NCBI GenBank assembly: GCA_026707905.1
Contig: JAPOVY010000112.1
Coordinates: forward strand, 1 to 50,207
Source of the DNA: Gammaproteobacteria bacterium
Lineage (GTDB): Bacteria > Pseudomonadota > Gammaproteobacteria > Pseudomonadales > Azotimanducaceae
Reading direction: 5' to 3'
DNA length: 50,207 nt
This document shows, piece by piece, positions 1 through 8,779 of this stretch. How positions within the stretch are numbered: the first letter of the stretch is position 1; each line of letters starts with the position of its first letter. Below the pieces are notes generated by a model. It saw only the letters and a list, made by a program, of their open reading frames with translations, did not search any database and had not been told where the DNA came from. Both the position numbers and the translations under genes were made by a program.

Positions 1-53
1 TGTAGTGACGCTTCTAGCACTGAAGTTTACGACGACGTAACAAGGAGTTGTCC

Positions 54-1454
54 GTGACAGAAACTCAACCGACCACACTTGGCGACCTTAAGGCTTCCGG
101 ATATGAGTTTCAACCTGTAAAGCAAGAAATGCGTCGAAATCTCATCGGCAAACTACGTTTAGGAGATGAGCTATTTCCCGGCGTGATCGGATATGACGAG
201 TCCGTTGTACCTCAGCTTGTCAATGGACTGTTGAGCTGTCAGGACCTGATTCTGTTAGGAGAACGTGGTCAGGCGAAGTCGAAGATCGTCCGGAGTCTTG
301 GTTCGTTGCTCGACGAAGCGTTTCCCGTTCTCGCTGAAGCGGAGATTCCTGAGTCGCCGACCGCTCCGATCACAAAGATTGGAAAGGCGATTGTGGCAGA
401 TGAGGGAGACGATGCGTCCATTCGTTGGTTGGATCGAGAAGATCGCTACGCCGAAAAACTGGCAACGCCAGACATTACGATCGCGGATTTGCTTGGGGAA
501 ATCGATCCTGTCAAGATCGCGGAAGGTCGGTATCTAGCTGACGAGTCAACACTGCACTACGGCTTGATTCCGCGAGTGAATCACGGCATCTTTGCCATCA
601 ACGAGTTACCGGATCTTGCGGAGAGGATTCAGGTCGGCTTATTGAACATTCTTGAAGAACGCGATGTTCAAATCCGTGGGCACAAGATACGGTTGCCGTT
701 GGATGTGTTTCTTGTGGTAACCGCCAATCCAGAAGACTATACGAATCGAGGTCGTTTGATAACGCCGCTGAAAGATCGGTTCGGCTCTCAGGTTCGAACG
801 CATTACCCGCAGAGTGCAAGCGATGAACTTCGGATCGTGCATCAAGAAGCAACGCCTTTGGATCTGCAGGATCGCTCACTTGATGTGCCCGATTTCATGG
901 GGAGGATCGCGGTTGAGATTACTCACTTAGCTAGGGATTCAGCAGACATCAATCAACGATCAGGTGTTTCGGTTCGCACATCGATTACTGTATACGAGAC
1001 CCTGCTTGCCAATGCCTTCCGTCGCGCTCTACAACTCGACGAAAAAGTCGTAGTACCAAGAATCTCTGATCTCCAATACATCCTTGCGGCGCTCTATGGC
1101 AAGTTGGAGTTTGAGGTATTTGATGAGAGCGAGGAAGACGCAGTCGTTACGAAGTTGATCAATACAGCCGTAAAAAACGTTTGGGATCGCGTGTACGACT
1201 TAGACGAGATGGAAGCCGTGATGGAGTTTTTCGAGAACGTCGAATCGATCGAAGTCGGTGCCGACGTTCCGCTTGATGTCTATGCGTCCTGCGTTGCGTC
1301 GTCAGAAGCCTTGCGTGATACGTTAAAAAACTCTGCGCCAGAGTCTGCTTCTCTTGCATCCGAGCTCGAATTTCTGCTTGAGGGAATGTACCTTCATGAC
1401 TTGGTGAGTAAAGAGTCGTACGCTCATCGCGAACGCTATATGGCTCGTGAATAG
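54..1454 (+). CDS. MoxR-type AAA+ ATPase (magnesium-chelatase ChlI-like)
   Basis: This is a cytoplasmic AAA+ ATPase of the MoxR/magnesium-chelatase family, which typically works as a chaperone-like remodeller with a VWA-domain partner. Visible are a P-loop of the form GERGQAKS near residue 70, a Walker B region (FAINELPDL) followed by LLNILEERD, and a sensor-like TANPEDY. Just downstream (gap 9 bp) is a VWA protein, the usual companion, so the two probably form one operon and one machine. A TTG at 48 is in frame, but it directly abuts the AAGGAG ribosome binding site (42-47); GTG at 54 has a proper 6-nt spacer, so I start there. The substrate is unknown. A cobalt- or magnesium-chelatase role is possible but no tetrapyrrole genes are nearby. 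Confidence 0.9.
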   Translation: MTETQPTTLGDLKASGYEFQPVKQEMRRNLIGKLRLGDELFPGVIGYDESVVPQLVNGLLSCQDLILLGERGQAKSKIVRSLGSLLDEAFPVLAEAEIPESPTAPITKIGKAIVADEGDDASIRWLDREDRYAEKLATPDITIADLLGEIDPVKIAEGRYLADESTLHYGLIPRVNHGIFAINELPDLAERIQVGLLNILEERDVQIRGHKIRLPLDVFLVVTANPEDYTNRGRLITPLKDRFGSQVRTHYPQSASDELRIVHQEATPLDLQDRSLDVPDFMGRIAVEITHLARDSADINQRSGVSVRTSITVYETLLANAFRRALQLDEKVVVPRISDLQYILAALYGKLEFEVFDESEEDAVVTKLINTAVKNVWDRVYDLDEMEAVMEFFENVESIEVGADVPLDVYASCVASSEALRDTLKNSAPESASLASELEFLLEGMYLHDLVSKESYAHRERYMARE

Positions 1455-1463
1455 AGGTTCGTC

Positions 1464-3467
1464 ATGCGTCTGATCCGATCTCGGCACAGGTATTTCGAAT
1501 GGGACGGCACGAGTGCAGCTAAACTCGATGTAGATGAGGTCATGCAGCAACTAGCTGATGATCTGGCTGAATATGGCGACCTGTCGGATGCTCTGCGCCG
1601 ATTGATGTCACGTGGTATTCGTCAGCCGCAGGGAGGTCAACGCCACGGTTTAAACCATATGTTGCGATCACTTCGTGAACATCAGAATGAGCAACTTCGG
1701 CGATTTGATCTTTCCAGCGTTATGAAGGACATCGAGAAGCAGCTTCGAGAGATCCTCGATTTGGAGCGTGGCGCAGTTCAGCGGATTCGCGATGAACTGA
1801 ACGATGACGAGAACGACTTTACGAAAGATGCGCTTCGTGCGATTGCAGAAAAGAAAGAAGAGGAGCTGAACCAGCTGCCGCCGGACGCTCCCGGACGCAT
1901 GCAGGCTCTGAAGGACTACGACTTTCTTGATCCGGAGGCACAGCGGAGATTCCAAGAGTTACTCAAGCAACTACGAGATGCGGTGACGGATTCGTTCTTC
2001 AAGGATCTGTCAAATCGCATCAACAACATGTCGCCGGAGGATATGCAGCGCCTCAAAGACATGATGAAAGCACTCAACGACATGTTGGTCAAAAAGATCG
2101 CGGGTGATGAAGACACTGGTTTTGACGAATTCATGAAGGAATTTGGCGATATGTTTGGTGATCAACCACCGGAGTCACTCGACGAATTGTTGCAGCAAAT
2201 GCAACAACAAATGGCGGCTGCTCAATCCTTGCTCTGGTCGATGTCTAAGTCGCAGCGCGACCAGCTTGCTGACCTTTTAAACGATCGGTTTAACGACTCT
2301 GAACTCGACTCGGAGTTCAACAAGCTACGCAAGGAGCTTGAGTACCTGTTGCCACCGGGTAAGTCTTTCGGCTTTCGGGGTGAAGAAGAGCTTGACCTCG
2401 AGGCGGCACGTCGCCTCATGGAACAGATGCATGAGTTTGAGCGACTGAAGGAGCAGATTCTCTCAGCGGAACGATCGGGCGATCTCGAGCAAATTGACCG
2501 TGATTTGATACGAGAGATATTGGGCGACGAAGCGGAGGAGGAGCTTGTAGATCTTCAGCGCATTCGCGACATGCTGAAAGACTCGGGTCTCATCCGTCAA
2601 GTCAACGATAACGAGTGGGAGTTGACGCCCGTTGGAGCTCGAAAGCTTGGTTTTAAAGCACTTTCGGAAATATACGCAAGGTTGCGTCAGGCTCGATTAG
2701 GTTCGCATGCAATGCCTGAAGAAGGTCGTTTCGGCGATCGTCAGTCGGAGACGAAGGAGTACGAGTATGGCGATCCGTTGCACTTGGACTTGCCTAAGAC
2801 AATCTACAACGCTATCGTCAGAAACGGACCTGGTACACCAGTAGACCTAAATGCTGATGACTTCGAAATCCATCGGTCCGAGCTCAGGTCTTCAACGCAT
2901 ACCGTTATGTGCTTGGATCTTTCAACATCGATGGCGATGCGCGGTGCGTTTCAGTCCGCAAAGAAAGTCGCACTCGCACTACAGCATTTAATCACTTCTC
3001 AATATCCGAACGATTCGTTTTACGTCATCGGTTTTGATGTCCTTGCTCGTGAGGTGAAACCCCACGAGCTACTTTATCTCCAATGGGACGAATACATGAC
3101 CGGTACGAATATGGAACATGCTCTTCTCTTGTCAGAAAAGCTGTTGTCGCAACACAAGAGCGGCACTAAGCAGGTGATCCTAATCTCGGATGGTGAACCG
3201 ACGGTTCATTTCGTGAACGGTCGAACTCAGTTCAACTACCCTCCGACTCGAGCAACTCTGCGCGCGACGTATCGAGCAGTCCAACGGTGTACGAAACGAG
3301 ACATTTCGATCAACACATTCATGCTCGACGCAGGTGGCTATTTCGCACACTTCATTGACGAAGTGACCAAAATCAACGGCGGACGCGTCTTCTATACAAA
3401 CCCGAGACGCCTAGGTGAATATGTGCTCGTGGACTACATTACAGGAAAGCGAAGCAAAATTCGTTAG
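1464..3467 (+). CDS. VWA-domain protein, partner of the MoxR ATPase
   Basis: A large (667 residue) cytoplasmic protein with no signal peptide or membrane segment. The first ~460 residues are highly charged and helical, rich in Gln, Glu and Arg. The C-terminal third is a von Willebrand factor A domain with an intact MIDAS metal site: the DLSTS motif near residue 483, a threonine in the MTGTN region and the ISDGEP motif. In MoxR/VWA pairs, the VWA subunit binds a protein partner through a MIDAS-held metal while the AAA+ ring does the mechanical work. It lies 9 bp after the ATPase gene and is probably translationally coupled. An imperfect terminator-like hairpin follows it. The target of the pair is not evident. 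Confidence 0.87.
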   Translation: MRLIRSRHRYFEWDGTSAAKLDVDEVMQQLADDLAEYGDLSDALRRLMSRGIRQPQGGQRHGLNHMLRSLREHQNEQLRRFDLSSVMKDIEKQLREILDLERGAVQRIRDELNDDENDFTKDALRAIAEKKEEELNQLPPDAPGRMQALKDYDFLDPEAQRRFQELLKQLRDAVTDSFFKDLSNRINNMSPEDMQRLKDMMKALNDMLVKKIAGDEDTGFDEFMKEFGDMFGDQPPESLDELLQQMQQQMAAAQSLLWSMSKSQRDQLADLLNDRFNDSELDSEFNKLRKELEYLLPPGKSFGFRGEEELDLEAARRLMEQMHEFERLKEQILSAERSGDLEQIDRDLIREILGDEAEEELVDLQRIRDMLKDSGLIRQVNDNEWELTPVGARKLGFKALSEIYARLRQARLGSHAMPEEGRFGDRQSETKEYEYGDPLHLDLPKTIYNAIVRNGPGTPVDLNADDFEIHRSELRSSTHTVMCLDLSTSMAMRGAFQSAKKVALALQHLITSQYPNDSFYVIGFDVLAREVKPHELLYLQWDEYMTGTNMEHALLLSEKLLSQHKSGTKQVILISDGEPTVHFVNGRTQFNYPPTRATLRATYRAVQRCTKRDISINTFMLDAGGYFAHFIDEVTKINGGRVFYTNPRRLGEYVLVDYITGKRSKIR

Positions 3468-3474
3468 TCGCCTC

Positions 3475-3498
3475 AATTTCGCAACGGACTGCGAAATT
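3475..3498. terminator. Hairpin after the MoxR/VWA operon
   Basis: Perfect 9-bp inverted repeat (AATTTCGCA / TGCGAAATT, 6-nt loop) starting 8 bp after the VWA stop codon. Its position fits a transcription terminator, but no T-tract follows, so it may instead be an RNA-stabilising hairpin or a factor-dependent end. Confidence 0.45.
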
Positions 3499-3638
3499 AA
3501 GTGTCACTGATACATCAAACGTAGCGCACGCGTCTAACGACGACATGCGTACCACGCGTTGCGTTCCCGTTACAGAGTACCGACATCGTTGCCGTAATGG
3601 TTATTGAGTCTTTGGAGGTCTGAACTCTACGTTAAGAC

Positions 3639-3884
3639 TCAATCGAACGTCGGCGGTTCACGATCTGATACCGGGCGTGGTGGTAGTTCAAGTTCTACTC
3701 CACCAAGCGGCGCCATGTGTTTGCGTATTAGTACGGCTAGGTTGTCACTGCTCGGATTCTCTCCGACTGCGTCATGCAGAATCACTTTGATCTCTGCCTC
3801 TATCGATCGTCCGTTGAGTGTCGCCCGTTCTTCTAACCGCTTCTTCACGTCGTCATGAAGATGGTGGATCTTAATGCTCGCTAC
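3639..3884 (-). pseudogene. FitA-like ribbon-helix-helix antitoxin remnant
   Basis: The translation reads as a FitA/Arc-type antitoxin: an N-terminal ASIKIHHLHDDVKKRLEE strand-helix, then NGRSIEAEIKVILHDAV, and a toxin-binding tail rich in prolines ending PPTFD. Homology begins at 3881, where family members have Met-Ala-Ser-Ile, but the codon at the Met position (3882-3884) is GTA. No ATG, GTG or TTG occurs between the upstream in-frame stop and this point. The first usable start is GTG at 3848, which would remove the DNA-binding strand. No PIN-domain FitB toxin follows; a TTG codon overlaps the stop but that frame ends after 13 codons (3601-3642). I call it decayed. A rare ATT start is possible. 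Confidence 0.65.
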
Positions 3885-4285
3885 GTCAGTATCTCGTTTG
3901 CGCTTTCGTTCTAAGTTTAAAAGACGATCTCGATGAAATTGAAATTAAATCGTAAGCGTACTCAGACCTCAGTCGGTATCCTGGTTTCCATATCACGTGC
4001 ACGTGCCAATACACTGACAGTAGAACAGTACGCCAACTGCGCTTGTAACTGTATTTTGGCGAAGGAGTAGCACTACCAAGTCAAGTAGTGACTTTATGCG
4101 CACTTTTCATCAAAGAGCGCTACTTGCTTTTAAAGGCGGCTTCATCCTGATATTTCGCTGATAGCAACAAATCGTTGCTGGAATGAATTGCATTTTCTAA
4201 CCTCTGCTGCTTCGTGATTACTGCTGCATGCCGAGGCGTCTCCCTGTAGAAGCGCGTCGCATACAGTACGGTTTCGAGAAACACG
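3885..4285. other. Gap without a supported gene
   Basis: About 400 bases between the antitoxin remnant and the broken exporter. I see a 12-bp perfect palindrome (two tandem CACGTG, 3994-4005) and a small hairpin (AGCAAC/GTTGCT, 4163-4179). The open frames here lack family resemblance and a ribosome binding site. The exporter promoter should lie here, but I find no convincing -35/-10 pair. Confidence 0.4.
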
Positions 4286-6146
4286 ATGGATACCCAAAAA
4301 GACGAAAGTGCGGTCAGTGTGATGCACCGATTAGGCGTTACATTCCGTGTTTTGCCACGAGTGCTCGCGTTTGCATGGCAAGCGAAGCCAATTACGCTGT
4401 TGAATACGAGCTTGTTTAACGTGGTGATTGCTCTGATTCCAGCGGGAATCATTTGGATGACGAAGCTGATCGTCGACGGTGTTGTCGAAACGACGACTGG
4501 TGAGGGGGATTGGTACACGTTAATCCCGTTCGCGCTTGCTGTCTTCGCACTATGGATGATCCAAAGCGTGTGCGGATCGGTTGTCGACCAAGTCAAGCTT
4601 GTACTATCGGAGCCGCTCGGATTCTTGGCTCAGGAACGTCTCGCCGAAAAACCGCGAGTCTGGATTTAGCTTTCTTTGATTCGCCAGAACTACAGGATCG
4701 GCTTCATCGAGGTAGTGGAGAGTTTTGGCGGCTTGGTCATATCACACTTGCATCGATCCAGTTACCATGTGCGATTCTGGGCATGTGCGCCACATTTGGA
4801 TTGTTGGCGACGATCCATCCTCTCGCCGTTGTAGTCGTCTTGGTCATGGTTTCGCCGAGAGTATTTATGGAGGGACGCGTCGCAAATCGTGAATTTACTT
4901 ATCTCTAAAAATTCACTCGACAGGAACGATTGCTTAACTACATGTCGTCATTGTTGACGTCTCGATATAGTGCGAAGGAAATCCGCGCTGTCCCTATGAT
5001 CAAACCACTACTTAAGCGATTTCGCAATCACGCAAGCGTTTTGACGGGTGTCCACAAGCGGAATTTCGAAGAGCATGTGAAGCATGATGTTCTGTTTGAT
5101 CTGGTCGCGCTTAGTGGCGTTGCGGGTGTTTGGCTGTACGGTATTCAACAAGCGGCCACCTCCCAGATTACGTTAGGTGACCTCGCCTTGGTGATGCAAG
5201 TCTCGCAACAAGCGCAAGGACAGTTAAAAGGGTTAATTTCCGCACTTGGGCACATATATAGCAATTCGCTGTTCATTAGTCGTTTTTTCGAGATGCTTCG
5301 ATTGCCCCAACGACGATCGAAGGAGCGCTTCGCCAGATGAAAAAACCGACTAGACGATTTATTCTCACCGACAAGATTTCATTTCGATCGGTGTCGTTTA
5401 AGTACCCAGGCTCGATGAATCTAGCTCTAGACGAAGTGTCGTTTGATATTCCGGTTGGAAAACGTGTAGCGGTCGTCGGCAAGAATGGTGCGGGGAAGTC
5501 GACCCTCGCTAAACTGCTTTGCAGGTTGTACGATCCTACGGCTGGTTCGGTATTGCTTGACGGTACTGATTTCAGGAATTTCGATCCCTCCACGCTTCGT
5601 CGTAACATCGGCGTCACGTTTCAAGATTTCCTGAAATTAGACATGACCGTAGCTGAGAACATCAATCTTGACTTTGCGGAGCGGAACGAAGACCTGGAAC
5701 GGATCGCGCGAGCAGGAGAAGCAACGGGTGTTGGTGATTTCGTTGAGAAACTAGACCAAGGTTATGGGACAGCGTTAGGTCAATCTATAGACGACGAGAC
5801 CGATCTTTCAGGTGGCCAATGGCAGGCACTAGCGATCGCTCGTGCTTACGTGAATGAACCCGCCGTGCTTGTTCTAGATGAGCCTACTTCCGCATTGGAC
5901 GCGCTCGCGGAAGGCGAACTGTTCGAGCGGATTGCGTCAGTGAACGAGGGTAGAACCGTCGTATTCATCTCACATCGATTTTCAACGGTCCGTGTAGCGG
6001 ACATCATCGTGGTTCTAGACGAAGGACGTGTCGTCGAATTAGGCAGCTATGTTGAACTAATGTCCAATCGAGGACTTTACGAGTCGATGTTCTCGACGCA
6101 AGCCGCACGATACACGGGTGAACATGCGAGGAGTCTCTCTACCTGA
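4286..6146 (+). pseudogene. Broken ABC exporter (fused membrane and ATPase domains)
   Basis: Three consecutive frames together give one ABC-type exporter of about 600 residues. The N-terminal membrane part runs in one frame to ~4650. A single-base shift in or near the A-run at 4645-4650 moves it to the frame containing LDLAFFDSPELQDRL, a motif typical of these exporters. An in-frame TAA interrupts this at 4906-4908, after which the same frame continues (LLNYMSSLLTSRYSAKEIR). A second shift near 5305-5310 leads into the ATPase domain. Two frameshifts plus a nonsense codon make assembly error unlikely as a sole explanation. The original substrate is unknown; such half-transporters export lipids, peptides or drugs. 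Confidence 0.8.
5337..6146 (+). CDS. Open ATPase-domain fragment of the broken exporter
   Basis: This 269-residue frame is the intact nucleotide-binding domain of the disrupted exporter. It keeps Walker A (GKNGAGKST), the Q-loop (VTFQDF), the signature (LSGGQWQ), Walker B (VLVLDEPTSALD) and the switch histidine (ISHRFST), so it could still fold and hydrolyse ATP if translated. An ATG overlaps the stop of the preceding membrane fragment (ATGA at 5337-5340), which would permit coupled translation. However, upstream in-frame codons read TIEGALRQ, continuous with the family linker, so the ATG is internal to the ancestral gene. I regard it as part of the pseudogene. Confidence 0.5.
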   Translation: MKKPTRRFILTDKISFRSVSFKYPGSMNLALDEVSFDIPVGKRVAVVGKNGAGKSTLAKLLCRLYDPTAGSVLLDGTDFRNFDPSTLRRNIGVTFQDFLKLDMTVAENINLDFAERNEDLERIARAGEATGVGDFVEKLDQGYGTALGQSIDDETDLSGGQWQALAIARAYVNEPAVLVLDEPTSALDALAEGELFERIASVNEGRTVVFISHRFSTVRVADIIVVLDEGRVVELGSYVELMSNRGLYESMFSTQAARYTGEHARSLST

Positions 6147-6213
6147 TACGTAAATATGACACGTGCGGCCTTCCCGAAAATCAATACGTGTCGTGTCAAG
6201 ATAGCGTATGCCG

Positions 6214-7380
6214 TCAGTAGGAACGTGGGAGTTCTAGTACATGCTCCGTGACGTAGTTGAGCACCATTTCCTGAGAGATTGGTGCAATTCGCATTAGCCT
6301 AGCTTCGCGCCAATACCGTTCAACATGAAACTCTTTTGCGTAGCCAAAACCCCCATGCGTTTGCACCGCTTGATCCGCCGCCTGAAAACAAGCGTCGGCC
6401 GCTAGCCATTTAGCCATATTCGCTTCGGCACCGCACGGTAATCCCTGATCGAGTAACCAGGACGCCTTACGAATCATTAATTCTGCGGCATCGAGGCGCA
6501 TCCGAGCTTCGCCGAGCGGGAACGAAACACCTTGATTTTGTCCGATAGGTCTACCAAAGACCACGCGTTCATTCGCGTAGTTAACAGCACGACGTATCGC
6601 TGCTCGTCCTATGCCGAGGGCTTCGGAAGCGACGAGAATTCGTTCCGCGTTGAGACCGTCAAGGATATGTCGAAATCCTTTCCCTTCCTCACCCACACGA
6701 TCGCTCACATGAACAGGTAGGTTGTCGTATACGACCTCACAGGTCGCTACTGCGTTTCGACCTAGTTTAGGGATTGGTGAGATCGAAACTTCGGGTCGCT
6801 GCAGTTCGGCGAATAACAATGTCATGCCCTCAGATCGACGCTGGACTTTCTCTTTGCTCTTGGTTCTCGTAAGTAGTAAAACGCGTTCAGAATCAAGAGC
6901 TTTCGTTGTCCAAACTTTTCGACCTTTGACGATGTAGTGATCGCCGTCGAGCGTAGCCGTCGTTGTGATTGACGTTGTGTCGGTGCCGGCGTCAGGTTCG
7001 GTAACACCGAACGCCACGTGAAGGTCGCCGTTGGCTACACGTGGAAGATACTTCTGTTTCATCTCTTCCGATCCGTATTTCACGACCGGATGCATTCCAA
7101 AGATTGAAAGGTGTATACCGCTCGCTCCGTTCATCGCGGCGCCAGATGCTGATACCTCTTCGAGAATGATCGATGCTTCGGTGATGCCCTTTCCGCTACC
7201 ACCGTACTCTTCAGGTATTGCGATCCCGATCCAGCCACCGTGAGCGAGTGCGTTATAGAAGTCCCAAGGAAACGTATGTTCTTCGTCGCATTTTGCCCAG
7301 TATTCATCAGGAAAATCAGTACAGATTCGTCGAATCGCGTCGCGGATCATGTCTTGTTCTTCAGTTAGCGCAAAGTCCAT
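6214..7380 (-). CDS. Acyl-CoA dehydrogenase
   Basis: FAD-dependent enzyme that introduces an alpha,beta double bond into an acyl-CoA. The 388-residue length is standard. Visible are the N-terminal helical domain, the flavin/substrate loop VTEPDAGTD, the beta-domain motif KVWTT, and a C-terminal four-helix domain with QTHGGFGYAKE. The usual MCAD-type catalytic Glu near the C-terminus (EGT) is replaced by API. A Glu in GLNAERI sits where isovaleryl- and long-chain acyl-CoA dehydrogenases place their base, so that type of chemistry is inferred. It is transcribed away from the MaoC gene with only 44 bp between, so the promoters must overlap and the two units are probably co-regulated. The substrate is unknown. 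Confidence 0.88.
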   Translation of the reverse strand: MDFALTEEQDMIRDAIRRICTDFPDEYWAKCDEEHTFPWDFYNALAHGGWIGIAIPEEYGGSGKGITEASIILEEVSASGAAMNGASGIHLSIFGMHPVVKYGSEEMKQKYLPRVANGDLHVAFGVTEPDAGTDTTSITTTATLDGDHYIVKGRKVWTTKALDSERVLLLTRTKSKEKVQRRSEGMTLLFAELQRPEVSISPIPKLGRNAVATCEVVYDNLPVHVSDRVGEEGKGFRHILDGLNAERILVASEALGIGRAAIRRAVNYANERVVFGRPIGQNQGVSFPLGEARMRLDAAELMIRKASWLLDQGLPCGAEANMAKWLAADACFQAADQAVQTHGGFGYAKEFHVERYWREARLMRIAPISQEMVLNYVTEHVLELPRSY

Positions 7381-7424
7381 GGATCAAAATATGAAGATAC
7401 GAATGGTGGTAAGGGTACGCTTAG

Positions 7425-7874
7425 GTGGCAGGCAAGTTCTATGAAGAGCTCGATATCGGGATGGAATTCCATCACGAGCCTAGCCGAACGGTGACTGAAA
7501 CGGATAACCTGTTGTTTACCGCATTGACCTTAAATCCGCAACCATTGCATCTGGACGCAGAATTCGCGAAAGACTCAATCCATGGCCAGATATTGGTCAA
7601 CAGCATATTCACGTTAGGTTTAGTCGTCGGCTTATCCGTGGGCGATACAACCTTAGGCACAACCCTGGGCAATCTAGGGTTTGACAAGACCACATTTCCG
7701 AATCCGGTATTTATCGGTGACACCATCACAGTTTCCACAAAAGTGATCGCCAAGCGTGAAAGTAGAACCAAACCAGATCGTGGCATCGTGACGTTTGAAC
7801 ATCGCGGGGTCAACCAGCGTGATGAAATCGTTTGCCTTTGCGAACGTGGCGCCATGATGCAGCGTAAAGCATGA
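7425..7874 (+). CDS. MaoC-family acyl-CoA hydratase
   Basis: A single hot-dog-fold hydratase (149 residues) of the MaoC type, expected to add water to an enoyl-CoA. The hydratase motif is present as LNPQPLHLDAEFA near residues 36-48, followed by the conserved glycine/valine-rich central helix (VNSIFTLGLVVGLSV). Start is GTG at 7425. The gene overlaps the next gene by 4 bp (ATGA), so the hydratase and the CitE-like lyase are probably coupled. A MaoC hydratase next to a CitE-like lyase is the arrangement used for mesaconyl-, itaconyl- or methylfumaryl-CoA hydration followed by cleavage. The exact substrate is inference. Confidence 0.85.
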   Translation: MAGKFYEELDIGMEFHHEPSRTVTETDNLLFTALTLNPQPLHLDAEFAKDSIHGQILVNSIFTLGLVVGLSVGDTTLGTTLGNLGFDKTTFPNPVFIGDTITVSTKVIAKRESRTKPDRGIVTFEHRGVNQRDEIVCLCERGAMMQRKA

Positions 7875-8779
7875 GAAACCCTGATCCGATCCGCGCGAGG
7901 CGTTCCGTGCACTTTGTACCTGGTCCGAGCGAGAAAATGCTGACAAAATCGCTCGAAAGCGAAGCGGATACGTTGGTGATTGATCTTGAAGACGCTGTTG
8001 CTCCGGACGATAAAGCAGCTGCTCGTGTCGTCATTTCCGATTGGCTCGCAAGTGTTGATTTCGGTAGAAAAGAAGTCGCGATACGAATCAACGCGCTTGA
8101 TACACCTTGGGGTCTAGACGATTTAGATGCGACTATGACAACATTGCCTCCCCATCTATACATGATCCCCAAAGCTGAACGTCTGACCGATTTACAGCTT
8201 CTGGATACACTGATAGCGAACCACGAAATGCGGCAGTTAATAAAGAGCGCACGCGTCGGTCTGCTGCTCATTGGGAGTGAGACGCCCCTTAGCGTGGGGA
8301 ACTTACAGATTCTCGCTAGCGAACCACGTGTTCAGGCACTGACGTGGGGTGCCGAAGACCTTGCGACAGCGATCGGTGCGACGGAAAATCGCAATTCGAG
8401 TGGGCAATATCTCGGTTTGTTTGCGTCGTGTGGTTACCGAACGTTGTTGGCAGCAAGATCGAATGGGATTCAGCCGATTGACTCAGTATTCGTGCAGTTG
8501 GATGACGAATCTGCGTTGCGGGAGGAGTCCGAAAATTCGCGAAAAATCGGGTTTACTGGAAAATTGACGATTCATCCCAGTCAAATCCCCGTAGTCAACG
8601 ACGCATTCACACCAAATCGAGATGAAATTAAAAAGGCACATCGGTTGATCGAAGCGTTCGACGAAGCGCGTCAGGAAGGTCGCAACGCCTTCCGGTTTGA
8701 GGGGCAAATGGTTGACGCGCCGCACTTGTCGCAAGCAAGAGACCTGCTCAATCGCGTCGAACAGATAGGAGAAACATGA
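7871..8779 (+). CDS. CitE-like acyl-CoA lyase (HpcH/HpaI superfamily)
   Basis: A 302-residue TIM-barrel lyase of the CitE/malyl-CoA/citramalyl-CoA lyase group, which splits a 3-hydroxy-dicarboxyl-CoA using a divalent metal. Typical elements are RRSVHFVPGPSEKM at the N-terminus, VIDLEDAVAPDDKAAAR (with the metal-binding acidic residues), IPKAE, LTWGAEDLA and the C-terminal KLTIHPSQI motif. It overlaps the MaoC gene before it and the crotonase gene after it by 4 bp each. Together these suggest degradation of a branched C5 dicarboxylic acid such as citramalate, itaconate or mesaconate. No CoA-transferase is visible in the window, so the entry step is missing or elsewhere. Confidence 0.85.
   Translation: MRNPDPIRARRSVHFVPGPSEKMLTKSLESEADTLVIDLEDAVAPDDKAAARVVISDWLASVDFGRKEVAIRINALDTPWGLDDLDATMTTLPPHLYMIPKAERLTDLQLLDTLIANHEMRQLIKSARVGLLLIGSETPLSVGNLQILASEPRVQALTWGAEDLATAIGATENRNSSGQYLGLFASCGYRTLLAARSNGIQPIDSVFVQLDDESALREESENSRKIGFTGKLTIHPSQIPVVNDAFTPNRDEIKKAHRLIEAFDEARQEGRNAFRFEGQMVDAPHLSQARDLLNRVEQIGET

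Noticed and set aside
598..879. Long antisense frames within the MoxR gene (93 and 68 codons)
   Set aside because: They overlap a well-supported AAA+ coding region in another frame and are codon-usage shadows of it.
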